This document shows, one piece after another, positions 36,990 to 46,070 of a stretch of DNA of 64,000 bases. The stretch is from contig NZ_LUHG01000082.1 in assembly GCF_001623405.1 (NCBI RefSeq), forward strand, positions 1-64,000. The letters run 5' to 3'. The DNA is from Hydrotalea flava (GTDB lineage Bacteria; Bacteroidota; Bacteroidia; Chitinophagales; Chitinophagaceae). A model generated the notes under the pieces. The model was not told where the DNA came from. It did not search any database and saw only the letters and a program-made list of their open reading frames with translations. How positions within the stretch are numbered: the first letter of the stretch is position 1; every line of letters begins with the position of its first letter. Made by a program: the position numbers and the translations under genes.

Positions 36990-38624
36990 TTAGTAACCCA
37001 TTCCGCCCATATCAGGTGCAGGATGTGCTGCAGGTGCTTCCGGTTTTGGTTTGTCGGCAATTACACATTCGGTAGTTAAGAACATACCTGCAATAGATGC
37101 GGCATTTTCTAAAGCTACGCGGCTAACTTTTGTAGGATCAATAACGCCGGCTTTAAACAGGTTTTCGTATTGTTCTGTTCTGGCATTGAAACCAAAATCA
37201 CCTTTGCCTTCTTTAATTTTTTGCACTACAATTGAACCGTCAACACCGGTATTGGTAGTTAAGATGCGGATGGGTTCTTCCAAAGCACGGCGAATAATGG
37301 CCATACCGGTTTGTTCATCAGCAATTTGGCCTTTAATTTTGTTTTCCAATACCTCAATGGCGCGGATGTAAGCAACACCACCGCCGGGAACAATGCCTTC
37401 TTCAACGGCTGCTCTTGTAGCATGTAAAGCATCATCCACACGGTCTTTCTTTTCTTTCATTTCCACCTCGGTAGCTGCGCCAACATACAATACTGCAACA
37501 CCCCCGGCTAATTTAGCCAAACGTTCCTGCAGTTTTTCTCTGTCGTAATCAGAGGTAGTATTTTCAATTTGTGCTTTGATTTGATTCACTCTTGCTGTGA
37601 TATCTTGTTTTTTACCTTTTCCGCCAACAATAGTAGTATTGTCTTTGTCGATGGTAACAGAAGCAGCCTGTCCTAAGTAACTTAAATCAGCATTTTCTAA
37701 TTTAAATCCTTGTTCTTCGCTTACTACAGTACCTGCAGTTAAAATAGCAATATCGTTCAACATTTCTTTTCTTCTGTCGCCAAATCCGGGAGCTTTTACA
37801 GCAGCCACTTTAATGGTACCACGCAATTTGTTCACCACCAATGTAGCCAATGCTTCCCCTTCTAAATCCTCTGCAATAATTAATAACGGACGGCCACTTT
37901 GCGCAACTTTTTCAAGTATGTGCAAAATATCTTTCATGGCAGAAATTTTCTTATCATATATTAATATGTAAGGGTTCTGCAATTCAGCTTCCATTTTTTC
38001 GCTGTTGGTAACAAAGTAAGGAGAGATATAGCCACGATCGAATTGCATACCTTCTACAACATCAACTGTAGTATCGGTTCCTTTAGCTTCTTCAACGGTA
38101 ATAACACCTTCTTTACCCACTTTTAAGAAAGCTTCTGCAATTAATTTACCGATGGTTTCATCGTTATTGGCAGAAATAGTTGCCACCTGTTGTATTTTTT
38201 TAGAATCATTTCCAACAGTTTGGCTTTGTGCTTTCAGGTTTTCAACCACTAAGCTAACAGCTTTATCAATACCACGTTTTAAATCCATTGGATTGGCACC
38301 GGATGCAACCATTTTTAAACCTTCACTAATAATCGCTTGTGCCAAAACGGTAGCAGTTGTAGTTCCATCACCGGCTAAATCGGCGGTTTTAGAAGCCACT
38401 TCTTTTACCATTTGTGCGCCCATATTTTCAATAGGGTCTTCTAATTCAATTTCTTTTGCAACGGTAACACCATCTTTAGTTACCTGAGGTGCACCGAATT
38501 TTTTCTCAATTACAACATTTCTGCCTTTAGGCCCTAATGTTACTTTTACGGCGTTGGCTAATACATCAACACCTTTTTTCATTTTATTTCTTGCTTCAAT
38601 GTCGAAGAAAATTTGTTTTGCCAT
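36990..38624 (-). CDS. groL: Chaperonin GroEL
   Basis: A 544-residue Hsp60 chaperonin, full length. It folds proteins in a double-ring cage capped by GroES using ATP. Clear segments are [22 protein letters not shown], the ATP-site [16 protein letters not shown] read here as [24 protein letters not shown], and [15 protein letters not shown]. The C-terminus is a short GGMGY tail rather than long GGM repeats. groS lies upstream on the same strand, with 109 bases between. Confidence 0.98.
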   Translation of the reverse strand: MAKQIFFDIEARNKMKKGVDVLANAVKVTLGPKGRNVVIEKKFGAPQVTKDGVTVAKEIELEDPIENMGAQMVKEVASKTADLAGDGTTTATVLAQAIISEGLKMVASGANPMDLKRGIDKAVSLVVENLKAQSQTVGNDSKKIQQVATISANNDETIGKLIAEAFLKVGKEGVITVEEAKGTDTTVDVVEGMQFDRGYISPYFVTNSEKMEAELQNPYILIYDKKISAMKDILHILEKVAQSGRPLLIIAEDLEGEALATLVVNKLRGTIKVAAVKAPGFGDRRKEMLNDIAILTAGTVVSEEQGFKLENADLSYLGQAASVTIDKDNTTIVGGKGKKQDITARVNQIKAQIENTTSDYDREKLQERLAKLAGGVAVLYVGAATEVEMKEKKDRVDDALHATRAAVEEGIVPGGGVAYIRAIEVLENKIKGQIADEQTGMAIIRRALEEPIRILTTNTGVDGSIVVQKIKEGKGDFGFNARTEQYENLFKAGVIDPTKVSRVALENAASIAGMFLTTECVIADKPKPEAPAAHPAPDMGGMGY

Positions 38625-38733
38625 CTTTTATTTTTTAAAAGTTTGGAAATATTTTGTTTGAATATTTTTTCGAAAATGGATAAGATTCTCAATTAATGCA
38701 TCATTCGGTTAGGATGTTTGAATGGCTGATGAA

Positions 38734-39015
38734 TTAAACTATCGCCAAAATATCGCTTTCCCGCATAATTAATAAATCTTCTCCTTCAATTTGAATTTCA
38801 GTTCCGGCATATTTACCATATAAAACGGTATCGCCTACTTTTACAGTTAAAGGTTCATCTTTTTTACCGGCCCCGGCAGCAACAATAGTTCCTTTTTGGG
38901 GTTTTTCTTTTGCAGTATCAGGAATGATAATTCCACCTGCTGTTTTTTCTTCTGCCGCAGCAGGCTTAACAATTACCCTGTCATGTAATGGAGTAACGTT
39001 TACTTTTTTAGCCAT
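38734..39015 (-). CDS. groS: Co-chaperonin GroES
   Basis: A 93-residue co-chaperonin that caps the GroEL ring. It has [34 protein letters not shown] (including the mobile loop), [15 protein letters not shown], and [13 protein letters not shown]. It forms the usual groS-groL operon. I looked for a CIRCE inverted repeat upstream and did not find one, so HrcA control through CIRCE is not supported here. Confidence 0.98.
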   Translation of the reverse strand: MAKKVNVTPLHDRVIVKPAAAEEKTAGGIIIPDTAKEKPQKGTIVAAGAGKKDEPLTVKVGDTVLYGKYAGTEIQIEGEDLLIMRESDILAIV

Positions 39016-39190
39016 ACGTTATAGATTTTTAGTTGTTAAAAGAAAACTGATTTTGATGAAACGTTACTTGCTATTTTTATGCCACCGCGACATAACAAGT
39101 CAAATTTGCAGACTTTGCCTATTTTCTTTTCAGTAAATTCCCCAGCTTGGCAGCAATCTTTGGTTAAGTAACCTTCATAAAATAAGCTAA

Positions 39191-39207
39191 GTGTCAAAAT
39201 TTCACAC
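39191..39207. promoter_or_regulatory. Near-perfect dyad resembling a Crp/Fnr-type site
   Basis: GTGTCAAAATTTCACAC is symmetrical around its central A, apart from one C-C mismatch. Its TGTCA-N5-TCACA layout is like a Crp/Fnr-family site, 99 bases before the small ferredoxin-like protein gene. The regulator is unproven. Confidence 0.3.
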
Positions 39208-39305
39208 CCTAACCATTTTTTATCGACTACCCGGATAAAAGAAAAAAAACTTTTTTTTCAATCCAAATGAAATCACACTTCGTAAGTGTCATTAAACTGT
39301 CATTT

Positions 39306-39725
39306 ATGAAAACAACAAAAATACTTCGTATAGGGGCCATTACCCTCTCTGTTTTAGTGGTTGTTTTATTTGTTCACATTTATTGGGTGACCCGGCCCCA
39401 AAAAATAGATGTAAACAGTATTGCAATGGCACGGATAGATTTTAAAACGCCATTAACCGAACAACAAGGTGCCGCCATTACCGAGTGGTTGTATGCCCAA
39501 AAAGGGGTTTTACATGTTTTATGTAATACTAAAACCAGGATTGCAGTGTTTACCTTTTATCCTGCTCAAATAAATGCCACTCAATTAACGGCTCAATTAT
39601 CAAAATCAATGGCACTGCCGGCCAGCCGTTATTTGCCTTCTTCGGAAGAAATGGCTTCCGGTTGTCCGGTACTGCCTAATTCAACCGAGAAAAAGCTGAT
39701 GCAAATGGTTCAATCTGTTTTTTAA
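39306..39725 (+). CDS. Membrane-anchored protein with a ferredoxin-like (HMA-like) domain
   Basis: A 139-residue protein with one N-terminal membrane helix (about residues 7-27), then a beta-alpha-beta-beta-alpha-beta pattern (ARIDFKT, TEQQGAAITEWLYAQKG, VLHVLCN, RIAVFTFYPA, TQLTAQLSKSM, SRYLPS) like a heavy-metal-associated domain. The CxxC metal motif is missing. Single Cys residues occur in HVLCN and SGCPVL. The start at 39306 is preferred; an in-frame ATG at 39267 would add 13 residues before the helix. It precedes the globin-like lipoprotein gene by 29 bases, so the two are probably co-transcribed. Function is unknown; a heme or metal role with the globin is inferred. Confidence 0.6.
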   Translation: MKTTKILRIGAITLSVLVVVLFVHIYWVTRPQKIDVNSIAMARIDFKTPLTEQQGAAITEWLYAQKGVLHVLCNTKTRIAVFTFYPAQINATQLTAQLSKSMALPASRYLPSSEEMASGCPVLPNSTEKKLMQMVQSVF

Positions 39726-39754
39726 TCATTCTTAAACAATAAAAATTCAACACA

Positions 39755-40318
39755 ATGAAAAAAGTACAAACCGTATTTCTGGTAACCGCATTTTTTGCAG
39801 CCATCGCTTTATTGGGCAGTTCGTGTAAAAAAAGTGACAGCGCGCCGTCTGTAATGACACAAACATTATATGATTCTTTAGGTGGAACAACAATGGTACC
39901 TGACCCGGCTGTTCAGGGTGCCATGATTGAAAAAGGGCGTTTGGGTATTCGTTCGGTAGTTGATAGCGCCATTTTTGTAATTGCTGCCGATACAAACATT
40001 AATGTCTACTTTAAAGTTTTGTTACAGGAAGTTTCATCCGGAAATTTGAGTGGATTTAAGGCTTTGAGCAAAAATTTAACTGATTTTTTCTGTGTAGGCA
40101 CCGGTGCTAAAAACTTTACTTATGGTGGGAAAGATATGGTATCTGCCCATAATCCTGCCACCAATCCACGTATGAATGGCAAAGCAATGAACGATGATTT
40201 TGATTCATTTATTAAGGATGTGGTTGTGGCAGCCAAGAAAAATGGATTACCCGATTATTTGATTGCAAGATTAGGTACCATTATTAATTCACTGCGTTCG
40301 CAAGTGGTGCAGGCATAA
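39755..40318 (+). CDS. Exported truncated-haemoglobin-like lipoprotein
   Basis: A 187-residue lipoprotein (signal ALLGSSC, acylated Cys at 24). The rest looks like a group 1 truncated globin: TLYDSLGGTTMV at 37-48 is the helix A/B start, and FTYGGKDMVSAHNPA places His132 where the proximal heme ligand falls. The end, DDFDSFIKDVVVAAKKNGLPDYLIARLGTIINSLRSQVV, matches helices G and H. There is extra sequence between the A/B region and the E helix. Globins of this type bind O2 or NO, but they are normally cytosolic; here the signal sends it to the envelope. It is the second gene of a pair and ends before a strong terminator. Confidence 0.72.
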   Translation: MKKVQTVFLVTAFFAAIALLGSSCKKSDSAPSVMTQTLYDSLGGTTMVPDPAVQGAMIEKGRLGIRSVVDSAIFVIAADTNINVYFKVLLQEVSSGNLSGFKALSKNLTDFFCVGTGAKNFTYGGKDMVSAHNPATNPRMNGKAMNDDFDSFIKDVVVAAKKNGLPDYLIARLGTIINSLRSQVVQA

Positions 40319-40357
40319 AACATAGTTGGTACTATAGTTAGGTAAATGTTGCGTGGT

Positions 40358-40399
40358 AAGTCCGCTATTTCCGGGGATGGATAATAGCGGACTTTTTTT
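40358..40399 (+). terminator. Terminator after the globin-like gene
   Basis: A perfect 12-bp stem, AAGTCCGCTATT (40358-40369) and AATAGCGGACTT (40383-40394), with a 13-base loop, ending in a run of T. Confidence 0.92.
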
Positions 40400-40448
40400 A
40401 TACCTATATTGTAATATTGTAAAAGTGTACATCTGTTACTCAATCACA

Positions 40449-40479
40449 TTTGGAAACTACGTATAAACCATTACTTTTG
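40449..40479 (+). promoter_or_regulatory. Promoter of the nusB operon, Bacteroidota type
   Basis: TTTG at 40449-40452 and TACTTTTG at 40472-40479, spaced by 19 bases, match both consensus elements. The transcript would begin about 20 bases before the nusB start. Confidence 0.65.
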
Positions 40480-40505
40480 CTGCCACTAAAACAGTTCTTT
40501 CAGCA

Positions 40506-41435
40506 ATGATTAGCAGACGAAATATACGCGTTAAAGTAATGCAGTTAATCTACATTATTGAGAGTGCAAAAGATCCTGAGTGCTTTAAAAATCCGGTACA
40601 ACAACTTGAAAATAATTTTAAAAAAACCGGTGAACTCTTTGTTTACCTGCTTTATTTTTTAACCGAAGTTGCAAAGTATGCAGAGCAGGACGCCCGTTTA
40701 AAAGCCAGTAAAAATATTACCAGTTTTGAAGATTTGAATGTCAGTACTAAAATTGCAGGGAACCAAATCCTGTGGAATATTTTAGAATTGCCAGCCATTC
40801 AGGAGGCCATCAAATCCAATCAACCGGATAAAATGATTGACAGGGAACTGGTAAAAAAAATTTATCACAATATGATCATCTCTACAGAGTATAAAACCTA
40901 TATTCTGGAAGAAGGTCGCGATTTAAAGAAGGAAAAAGCCATTTTACTCTATATTTTTAATCAGTTCATTTTACCGAATGAAGATTTTGAAGCACATGTA
41001 GAGTATTATTTCCCCAATTGGCAGGATGATGGCGATATGATGATGCAATCCATTACAGAAATCATTCAAAAACCGGCGGCAAGTAATTTTCCGCAATTAT
41101 TATCGGAAGATAAATGGAAGTTTGCCAAAGATTTGCTGATGACAGCCATAGAAAAAAAAAGTTTTACATTGAGCATCATTAAACCCAAATTAAATAATTG
41201 GGATGCAGAAAGAATTGCATTATTAGATATGATTATTATGCGTTTGGGTGTATGTGAATTTCTTTATTTTGAAACCATTCCAACCAAAGTAACCATTAAT
41301 GAGTACATTGATATTGCAAAAGAATATAGTACGCCGCAAAGCGGCCATTTTGTAAATGGCATTTTAGATTCTATTCACAAAGAGCTGGTGTCTGAAGGTA
41401 AAATTGAAAAAGTAGAATTTAAATCCGGGCAATAA
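40506..41435 (+). CDS. nusB: Transcription antitermination factor NusB
   Basis: A 309-residue protein, about twice the length of E. coli NusB, as is usual in Bacteroidota. The canonical NusB core is at about residues 200-300 (KFAKDLLMTAIEKKS, WDAERIALLDMIIMRLGVCEFLYFETIPTKVTINEYIDIAKEYSTPQSGHFVNGILDSI). The N-terminus has its own RRNIRVKVMQLIYI. NusB works with NusE to prevent early termination in rRNA operons. It is the first gene of a cluster with DUF1573, yajC and coaE. Confidence 0.93.
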   Translation: MISRRNIRVKVMQLIYIIESAKDPECFKNPVQQLENNFKKTGELFVYLLYFLTEVAKYAEQDARLKASKNITSFEDLNVSTKIAGNQILWNILELPAIQEAIKSNQPDKMIDRELVKKIYHNMIISTEYKTYILEEGRDLKKEKAILLYIFNQFILPNEDFEAHVEYYFPNWQDDGDMMMQSITEIIQKPAASNFPQLLSEDKWKFAKDLLMTAIEKKSFTLSIIKPKLNNWDAERIALLDMIIMRLGVCEFLYFETIPTKVTINEYIDIAKEYSTPQSGHFVNGILDSIHKELVSEGKIEKVEFKSGQ

Positions 41436-41443
41436 TACATTTG
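41436..41443 (+). promoter_or_regulatory. TACATTTG, possible internal -7 element
   Basis: An exact TAnnTTTG match, ending 5 bases before the start codon of the DUF1573 gene, just after the nusB stop. It could drive a nearly leaderless transcript, or it may be coincidental. Confidence 0.25.
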
Positions 41444-41448
41444 CAGCT

Positions 41449-41898
41449 ATGAAATTATTCCCATCAGTTACTATAACTTTACTGTTCTTTGCTATATTCG
41501 CCTGCAGTATGCATCATAAAGAAGCGAATACCGATATAAAAGCAGCATTAGATACTGCTCATTATACAACGGTAAAATGGTTAGATAGTACGGTTCAGTT
41601 TGGCAGCATACCTAAAGGTGAACATATTGCGGTGCGTTTTCGATGTAAAAATACCGGTAATAAACCATTCATATTGGTGAATGTAAGACCTGAATGCGGT
41701 TGTACAGTAACCAGTTATACAAAACATCCCATAATGCCGGGTTCTGAAGGGTTAATTGAAGCGGCGTTTAACAGTGAACATGTGCCGGTGGGAAATGTGC
41801 GTAAAACGGTTATTGCCAATACCAATACCAAAAATGGAACGGAACATTATTTGTTTTTTGAAGGGCAGGTTATTGCAGATAGTGTTGCCAACCATTAA
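41449..41898 (+). CDS. DUF1573 lipoprotein
   Basis: A 149-residue protein with a lipoprotein signal (FFAIFAC) and one immunoglobulin-like DUF1573 domain (VQFGSIPKGEHIAVRFRCKNTGNKPFILVNVRPECGCTVTSYTKHPIMPGSEGLIEAAFNSE). The CGC pair within PECGCT is typical. Function is unknown, though the domain is common in Bacteroidota envelopes. It follows nusB by 13 bases. Confidence 0.87.
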   Translation: MKLFPSVTITLLFFAIFACSMHHKEANTDIKAALDTAHYTTVKWLDSTVQFGSIPKGEHIAVRFRCKNTGNKPFILVNVRPECGCTVTSYTKHPIMPGSEGLIEAAFNSEHVPVGNVRKTVIANTNTKNGTEHYLFFEGQVIADSVANH

Positions 41899-41941
41899 CC
41901 ATTACTTTGTATCTATTTAATCAATTATAAAACAGAATTAC

Positions 41942-42280
41942 ATGTTCAATGTTATTTTAATGGCCGGTAATCCACAGCAGGGTGGTGGATCTATTCAATT
42001 GTTTTTAATGATTGCCATCATTGCCGTATTTTACTTTTTCATGATTCGTCCGCAGGCAAAAAAAGCCAAAGAGCAAAAAAAGTTTATCGATAACCTGCAA
42101 AAAGGGGATAAAATTGTTACACTTGCCGGCATACATGCCACTGTTAACAAGGTAAATGAAGATGGTACCCTGCAAATTGAAGTAAACCCGGGCAGCTATT
42201 TAAAAATTGAAAAATCTGCCATTAGTATGGAATGGACAGCAGCACTGAATAAAGCAACTGCTGTTGCCGAAAAAAAATAA
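41942..42280 (+). CDS. yajC: Preprotein translocase subunit YajC
   Basis: A 112-residue single-helix membrane protein that associates with SecDF. The helix is at residues 18-34 (LFLMIAIIAVFYFFMIRP), followed by QAKKAKEQKKFIDNLQKGDKIVTLAGIHATV. It is next to DUF1573 and coaE, as is typical in the phylum. secDF is about 7 kb upstream on the opposite strand. Confidence 0.94.
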   Translation: MFNVILMAGNPQQGGGSIQLFLMIAIIAVFYFFMIRPQAKKAKEQKKFIDNLQKGDKIVTLAGIHATVNKVNEDGTLQIEVNPGSYLKIEKSAISMEWTAALNKATAVAEKK

Positions 42281-42295
42281 TTAATTTAAGTAAGT

Positions 42296-42329
42296 AAAAC
42301 CCGGCTGTGCAAACATGGCCGGGTTTTTT
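42296..42329 (+). terminator. Terminator between yajC and coaE
   Basis: Stem AAAACCCGGC (42296-42305) with GCCGGGTTTT (42318-42327) and a run of T. It probably limits read-through into coaE, so coaE may need its own promoter. Confidence 0.85.
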
Positions 42330-42366
42330 ATGCACTTATATCAAAAGAGAAATACTAATTTTAACT

Positions 42367-42963
42367 ATGCTTAAAATAGGGTTAACAGGAGGAATTGGTA
42401 GTGGTAAGACAACCGTTGCAAATATTTTCAAAGTATTTGATATACCCGTGTTGGATGCAGATACTGTTGCAAAGGAATTAATGGAGAAAGATATTGCAGT
42501 TGTTACTGCCATTCGTAAAGTTTTTGGCAATGAAGTGTATCTGCATGGAAAATTAAACAGAGCTTATTTGGCTGGAATTGTTTTTAAGGATGAAAATAAG
42601 TTACATGCCCTAAATGCTATTGTACATCCGGCAACCATTGCTTTTGCTCAACAATGGATGGCACAACAGCAATCTGCCTATGTAATTAAAGAAGCTGCTT
42701 TGTTTTTTGAATCGGGGTCAGATAAGGAAATGGACTATATGGTTGGGGTTTCAGCCCCTTTGGAATTAAGAATTGCAAGGGTAATGAAAAGAGATAACAC
42801 CACAAGATCTGCCGTACTGGCACGGATGAATCAACAAATGGATGAAAATGAAAAATTAAAACGCTGCCAATTTGTACTGCAAAACGATGAAACACAACTA
42901 CTATTGCCACAGATAATAAAATTACACAACCATTTTTTAGCATTAGCAAAAACAACTGTGTAA
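42367..42963 (+). CDS. coaE: Dephospho-CoA kinase
   Basis: A 198-residue P-loop kinase that adds the 3'-phosphate in the last step of coenzyme A synthesis. The Walker A motif is GLTGGIGSGKTT; DIPVLDADTVAKELM and FFESGSDKEMDYMVGVSAP follow. The ATG at 42367 gives the usual MLKIGLTGG start; a longer reading from 42307 runs through the terminator and is rejected. Confidence 0.94.
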   Translation: MLKIGLTGGIGSGKTTVANIFKVFDIPVLDADTVAKELMEKDIAVVTAIRKVFGNEVYLHGKLNRAYLAGIVFKDENKLHALNAIVHPATIAFAQQWMAQQQSAYVIKEAALFFESGSDKEMDYMVGVSAPLELRIARVMKRDNTTRSAVLARMNQQMDENEKLKRCQFVLQNDETQLLLPQIIKLHNHFLALAKTTV

Positions 42964-42993
42964 TTCAGAAGTATAATGTTCCAATTGGATTGT

Positions 42994-43452
42994 TTAAAAT
43001 ATGTATTTGAATGCCCGGGAAATAAAAGGAATGACCAATGTTGCAAATCCGCCTGATATTCCAGCATAACCCATAAACTGCATACGAAATGCATCATTAT
43101 AAATTGGAATTGCAAACTTGTTGCCAATATGGCTGGCAGCTATAAAAAGAAAAATGGTTAATACTCCAAAACCAATCATATAAATAGTGGCACCGGCCAT
43201 TTTAAAATTTACAAACAAGAAATGGTATATTAAACTGGCAATAATCATAAACAACATGGAAGAGAATATGATTGACGAAACATTTACAATTTCTGAATAA
43301 GTAAAATTGGTTAATGAACGCAATAAAAAATCGTAAAACAGATTAAAAATTGTTAACAGATAACCTGCCAAAACGCCAACTGATAAATGTTTTGAGAGAG
43401 TGGTTTGTTGATATGTGTACTCCATAGATGAATTTTTAAAATTGATTGACAT
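42994..43452 (-). CDS. Four-helix membrane protein, unknown function
   Basis: A 152-residue protein with four predicted membrane helices (about residues 24-43, 58-80, 86-106 and 127-147) and no recognised family. The start could also be the ATG at 43425 (MEYTYQQ). It converges with coaE and is not clearly in an operon with the methyltransferase 68 bases upstream. Confidence 0.6.
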   Translation of the reverse strand: MSINFKNSSMEYTYQQTTLSKHLSVGVLAGYLLTIFNLFYDFLLRSLTNFTYSEIVNVSSIIFSSMLFMIIASLIYHFLFVNFKMAGATIYMIGFGVLTIFLFIAASHIGNKFAIPIYNDAFRMQFMGYAGISGGFATLVIPFISRAFKYIF

Positions 43453-43520
43453 GCTGTTTATTTTGTAAAATTAAAGAATGTGCCGCTGCTTTTAAAATTA
43501 AAATATGCTAAGCTAAACAT

Positions 43521-44504
43521 TTACTTTACAATAAGGTAACACCATCTTTTTAATTTCCCTTCAAAATCAAATGGTGTTGTGGCTCTTGTAATGTCTTTAA
43601 TAGCAGCGGCTCTAATATTGTCCTTATCTATCACAAATCGGGTAAAATTGGTGCTGAAATATATTTTACCGCCTGTGGGTAATGCAGTCAGCACATCATT
43701 CAATAACTCCACATGATCACGTTGTATATCTAAAATATCCTTCATTCTTTTACTGTTACTAAAAGTGGGCGGGTCCATGATTACCAAATCAAAACTATTG
43801 GGTGGCAAAGTTTTTAAGTATGGTTTTACATCAGCATGTATAAAATGAAATGCGTTTGCATTTTTCAATCGGTTAATCGAAAAGTTATCCTGAGCCCATT
43901 GTAAATATGTTTTCGATAAATCAATTGTTGTAACACTTGCAGCTTTTCCTGCTGCCGCATACACTGAAAAAGAACCGGTATAAGCAAATAAATTCAAAAC
44001 ACGTTTGCCACCAGCCTCGTTGCGAACCATTTGGCGGGTAATGCGGTGGTCTAAAAACAAGCCGGTATCTAAGTAGTCGGTTAAGTTTACTAAAAATTTT
44101 AACCCATTTTCTGTAACAGTAAAATATTGTTTGGTATTGCCTGTTTTTTCATATTGATCGTTTCGGTTGGCCTTTCTTTTGCGTTCTTTAATGTAAATAT
44201 TTTCGTTGGCTATCCCAAGATATTTGCTTATCAAAGCAACACAAGCCTCTAACCATTCCGTATGCTGCTCCTCTGTCATCTGGTGCCTGCGCTGGTATTC
44301 GGCTAAATACACTTTATCCTCATACAAGTCAATACAAAAAGGAAATTCTGGTAAATCATGATCATAAACCCGCCAGCAGGTAATATTTTGTTTTTTTGCA
44401 ATTTTATATTTGTGTTTAAAAACCTTCATTAAGCGGTTCTCAAACATTGCAGCTTTTTGAGGTGAAAGAATGGAGCTGAAAGGGCTTTCATTGGGTGTAT
44501 TCAT
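43521..44504 (-). CDS. RlmK-like class I SAM-dependent methyltransferase
   Basis: A 327-residue protein resembling the C-terminal RlmK half of E. coli RlmKL, which makes m7G2069 in 23S rRNA. The SAM site is VLNLFAYTGSFSVYAAAGKAASVTTIDLS, the catalytic-type segment is MDPPTFSNSKRM, and KANRNDQYEKTGNTKQYFTVTENGLKFLVNLTDYLDTGLFLDHR precedes it. The RlmL half is absent from this gene. The start at 44504 (MNTPNESP) is chosen over an ATG at 44525. It diverges from rimO. Confidence 0.85.
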   Translation of the reverse strand: MNTPNESPFSSILSPQKAAMFENRLMKVFKHKYKIAKKQNITCWRVYDHDLPEFPFCIDLYEDKVYLAEYQRRHQMTEEQHTEWLEACVALISKYLGIANENIYIKERKRKANRNDQYEKTGNTKQYFTVTENGLKFLVNLTDYLDTGLFLDHRITRQMVRNEAGGKRVLNLFAYTGSFSVYAAAGKAASVTTIDLSKTYLQWAQDNFSINRLKNANAFHFIHADVKPYLKTLPPNSFDLVIMDPPTFSNSKRMKDILDIQRDHVELLNDVLTALPTGGKIYFSTNFTRFVIDKDNIRAAAIKDITRATTPFDFEGKLKRWCYLIVK

Positions 44505-44678
44505 AAAGCCCAAAATTAAGTGCAATACTTAATGAATAGATAAAATTTTTCTACGGTAGCCTTGCTGAATAGAATGGTTGCCGTACAAGTGTGCGATGCA
44601 ACCGGTGTTACATAGTAGTGCTGAAGCCGGTAACAAAATTATCTTCAACAGCATCGTTATATGCTTTAGAATATCAAC

Positions 44679-44686
44679 TACCTTTG
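44679..44686 (+). promoter_or_regulatory. TACCTTTG, candidate -7 element of rimO
   Basis: An exact TAnnTTTG match, 8 bases before the preferred rimO start. It supports a very short leader, and also supports 44695 rather than the upstream ATG at 44578 as the start. Confidence 0.35.
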
Positions 44687-44694
44687 CGCCGAAT

Positions 44695-46002
44695 ATGAAG
44701 TCAAAAACACTGAAACAAAATAAAATTAACATTATTACACTTGGTTGCAGTAAAAACCTGGTGGATAGTGAGGTACTGAGTGGGCAATTGATGGCCAATG
44801 CTATTCCGGTGGTGCATGAAAACATAAAAACCGACCATAATATTGTAGTGGTAAATACTTGCGGATTTATTGATAAAGCGAAAGAAGAAAGTATTGATAC
44901 TATCTTGAATCAGGTAGAATTAAAACGTAGAGGGAAATTAGATAAAGTGTATGTAACAGGTTGTTTGAGTGAACGCTACAGAAATGATTTGGAACAGGAA
45001 ATACCCGAAGTTGATGCCTGGTTTGGTACCATGGAACTGCCTTTAATTTTAAAACAATTGGGTGCCGATTACAAATCTGAACTATTGGGCGAACGCTTAT
45101 TAAGTACGCCAAAACATTATGCCTATCTTAAAATTAGTGAGGGCTGTAACAGAACCTGTGCTTTTTGTGCCATACCCCTGATGCGGGGCGGCCATGTTAG
45201 TAAGCCTATTGAAGCCATTATTGCCGAAGCAGAAGCGTTGGTAAAAAAAGGGGTAAAGGAAATAATGCTCATAGCACAAGAATTAACTTATTATGGTTTA
45301 GATATATACAAAAAACGATCATTGCATATTTTGTTAGAACAATTGGCTGATGTAAAAGGGTTGGAGTGGATACGTTTACATTATGCATATCCCAATAAAT
45401 TTCCATTGGAAGTGTTGGCTGTAATGCGTGAAAAGAAAAACATTTGCAATTATTTAGATATGCCCTTGCAGCATGCCAGCAATAACATGCTAAAGGCCAT
45501 GCGCCGAAACAGCACTAAAGAAGAAATGAGTGCATTGATTAAAACCATACGGGAGGAAGTACCGGGTATATGTTTACGTACAACACTAATTGCAGGTTTT
45601 CCGGGAGAAACGGAAGAAGATGTAACAGAATTGAAATCTTTTCTGGAAGATCACCGCTTTGACAGAGTTGGAATTTTTACATACAGCCATGAAGAAAATA
45701 CCGGCGCTTATACTTTAGAAGACAATATACCTGCTGAAGTAAAACAACAAAGAGCACAGGAAATAATGGAGGTACAGCAGGAAATTAGTTTAGAGAAAAA
45801 TCAGGAAAAAGTTGGGCAGGTTTTTAAAGTGCTGATTGATAAAAAAGAAGCCGGACGCTATATTGGCAGAACAGAGTTTGATAGTGTTGAGGTGGATAAT
45901 GAAGTAATTATTTCAACTGATCAAAAACTTTCTATTGGTGAATTTGTTAATGTATGTATTACTAAAGCATACGATTATGATATTGAAGGTGAACTGGTAT
46001 AA
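44695..46002 (+). CDS. rimO: Ribosomal protein S12 methylthiotransferase RimO
   Basis: A 435-residue radical SAM methylthiotransferase that modifies Asp89 of ribosomal protein S12. It has the N-terminal cluster-binding Cys18, Cys56 and Cys90 (ITLGCSKNLVDSE, NTCGF, VTGCLSERY) and the radical SAM triad C151, C155, C158 (EGCNRTCAFC). The TRAM domain is at the C-terminus. ITLGCSKNLVDSE is the mark of RimO rather than MiaB. Confidence 0.95.
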   Translation: MKSKTLKQNKINIITLGCSKNLVDSEVLSGQLMANAIPVVHENIKTDHNIVVVNTCGFIDKAKEESIDTILNQVELKRRGKLDKVYVTGCLSERYRNDLEQEIPEVDAWFGTMELPLILKQLGADYKSELLGERLLSTPKHYAYLKISEGCNRTCAFCAIPLMRGGHVSKPIEAIIAEAEALVKKGVKEIMLIAQELTYYGLDIYKKRSLHILLEQLADVKGLEWIRLHYAYPNKFPLEVLAVMREKKNICNYLDMPLQHASNNMLKAMRRNSTKEEMSALIKTIREEVPGICLRTTLIAGFPGETEEDVTELKSFLEDHRFDRVGIFTYSHEENTGAYTLEDNIPAEVKQQRAQEIMEVQQEISLEKNQEKVGQVFKVLIDKKEAGRYIGRTEFDSVEVDNEVIISTDQKLSIGEFVNVCITKAYDYDIEGELV

Positions 46003-46070
46003 TACTGTGAATTGAAATAATTGCGCTGATTGCCTTTATTACCTTTTTTAATAGAAACAAGCATTAATGC

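Noticed and set aside
36821-37060. 79-codon open frame overlapping the groL 3' end
   Set aside because: It runs through the groL terminator and into groL in another frame, with low-complexity, unconvincing protein sequence.
39016-39190. Possible CIRCE/HrcA element before groS
   Set aside because: I looked for TTAGCACTC-N9-GAGTGCTAA and found no acceptable match.
42307-42366. Longer coaE reading beginning at 42307
   Set aside because: It would start inside the terminator hairpin, and the added residues do not belong to the family.
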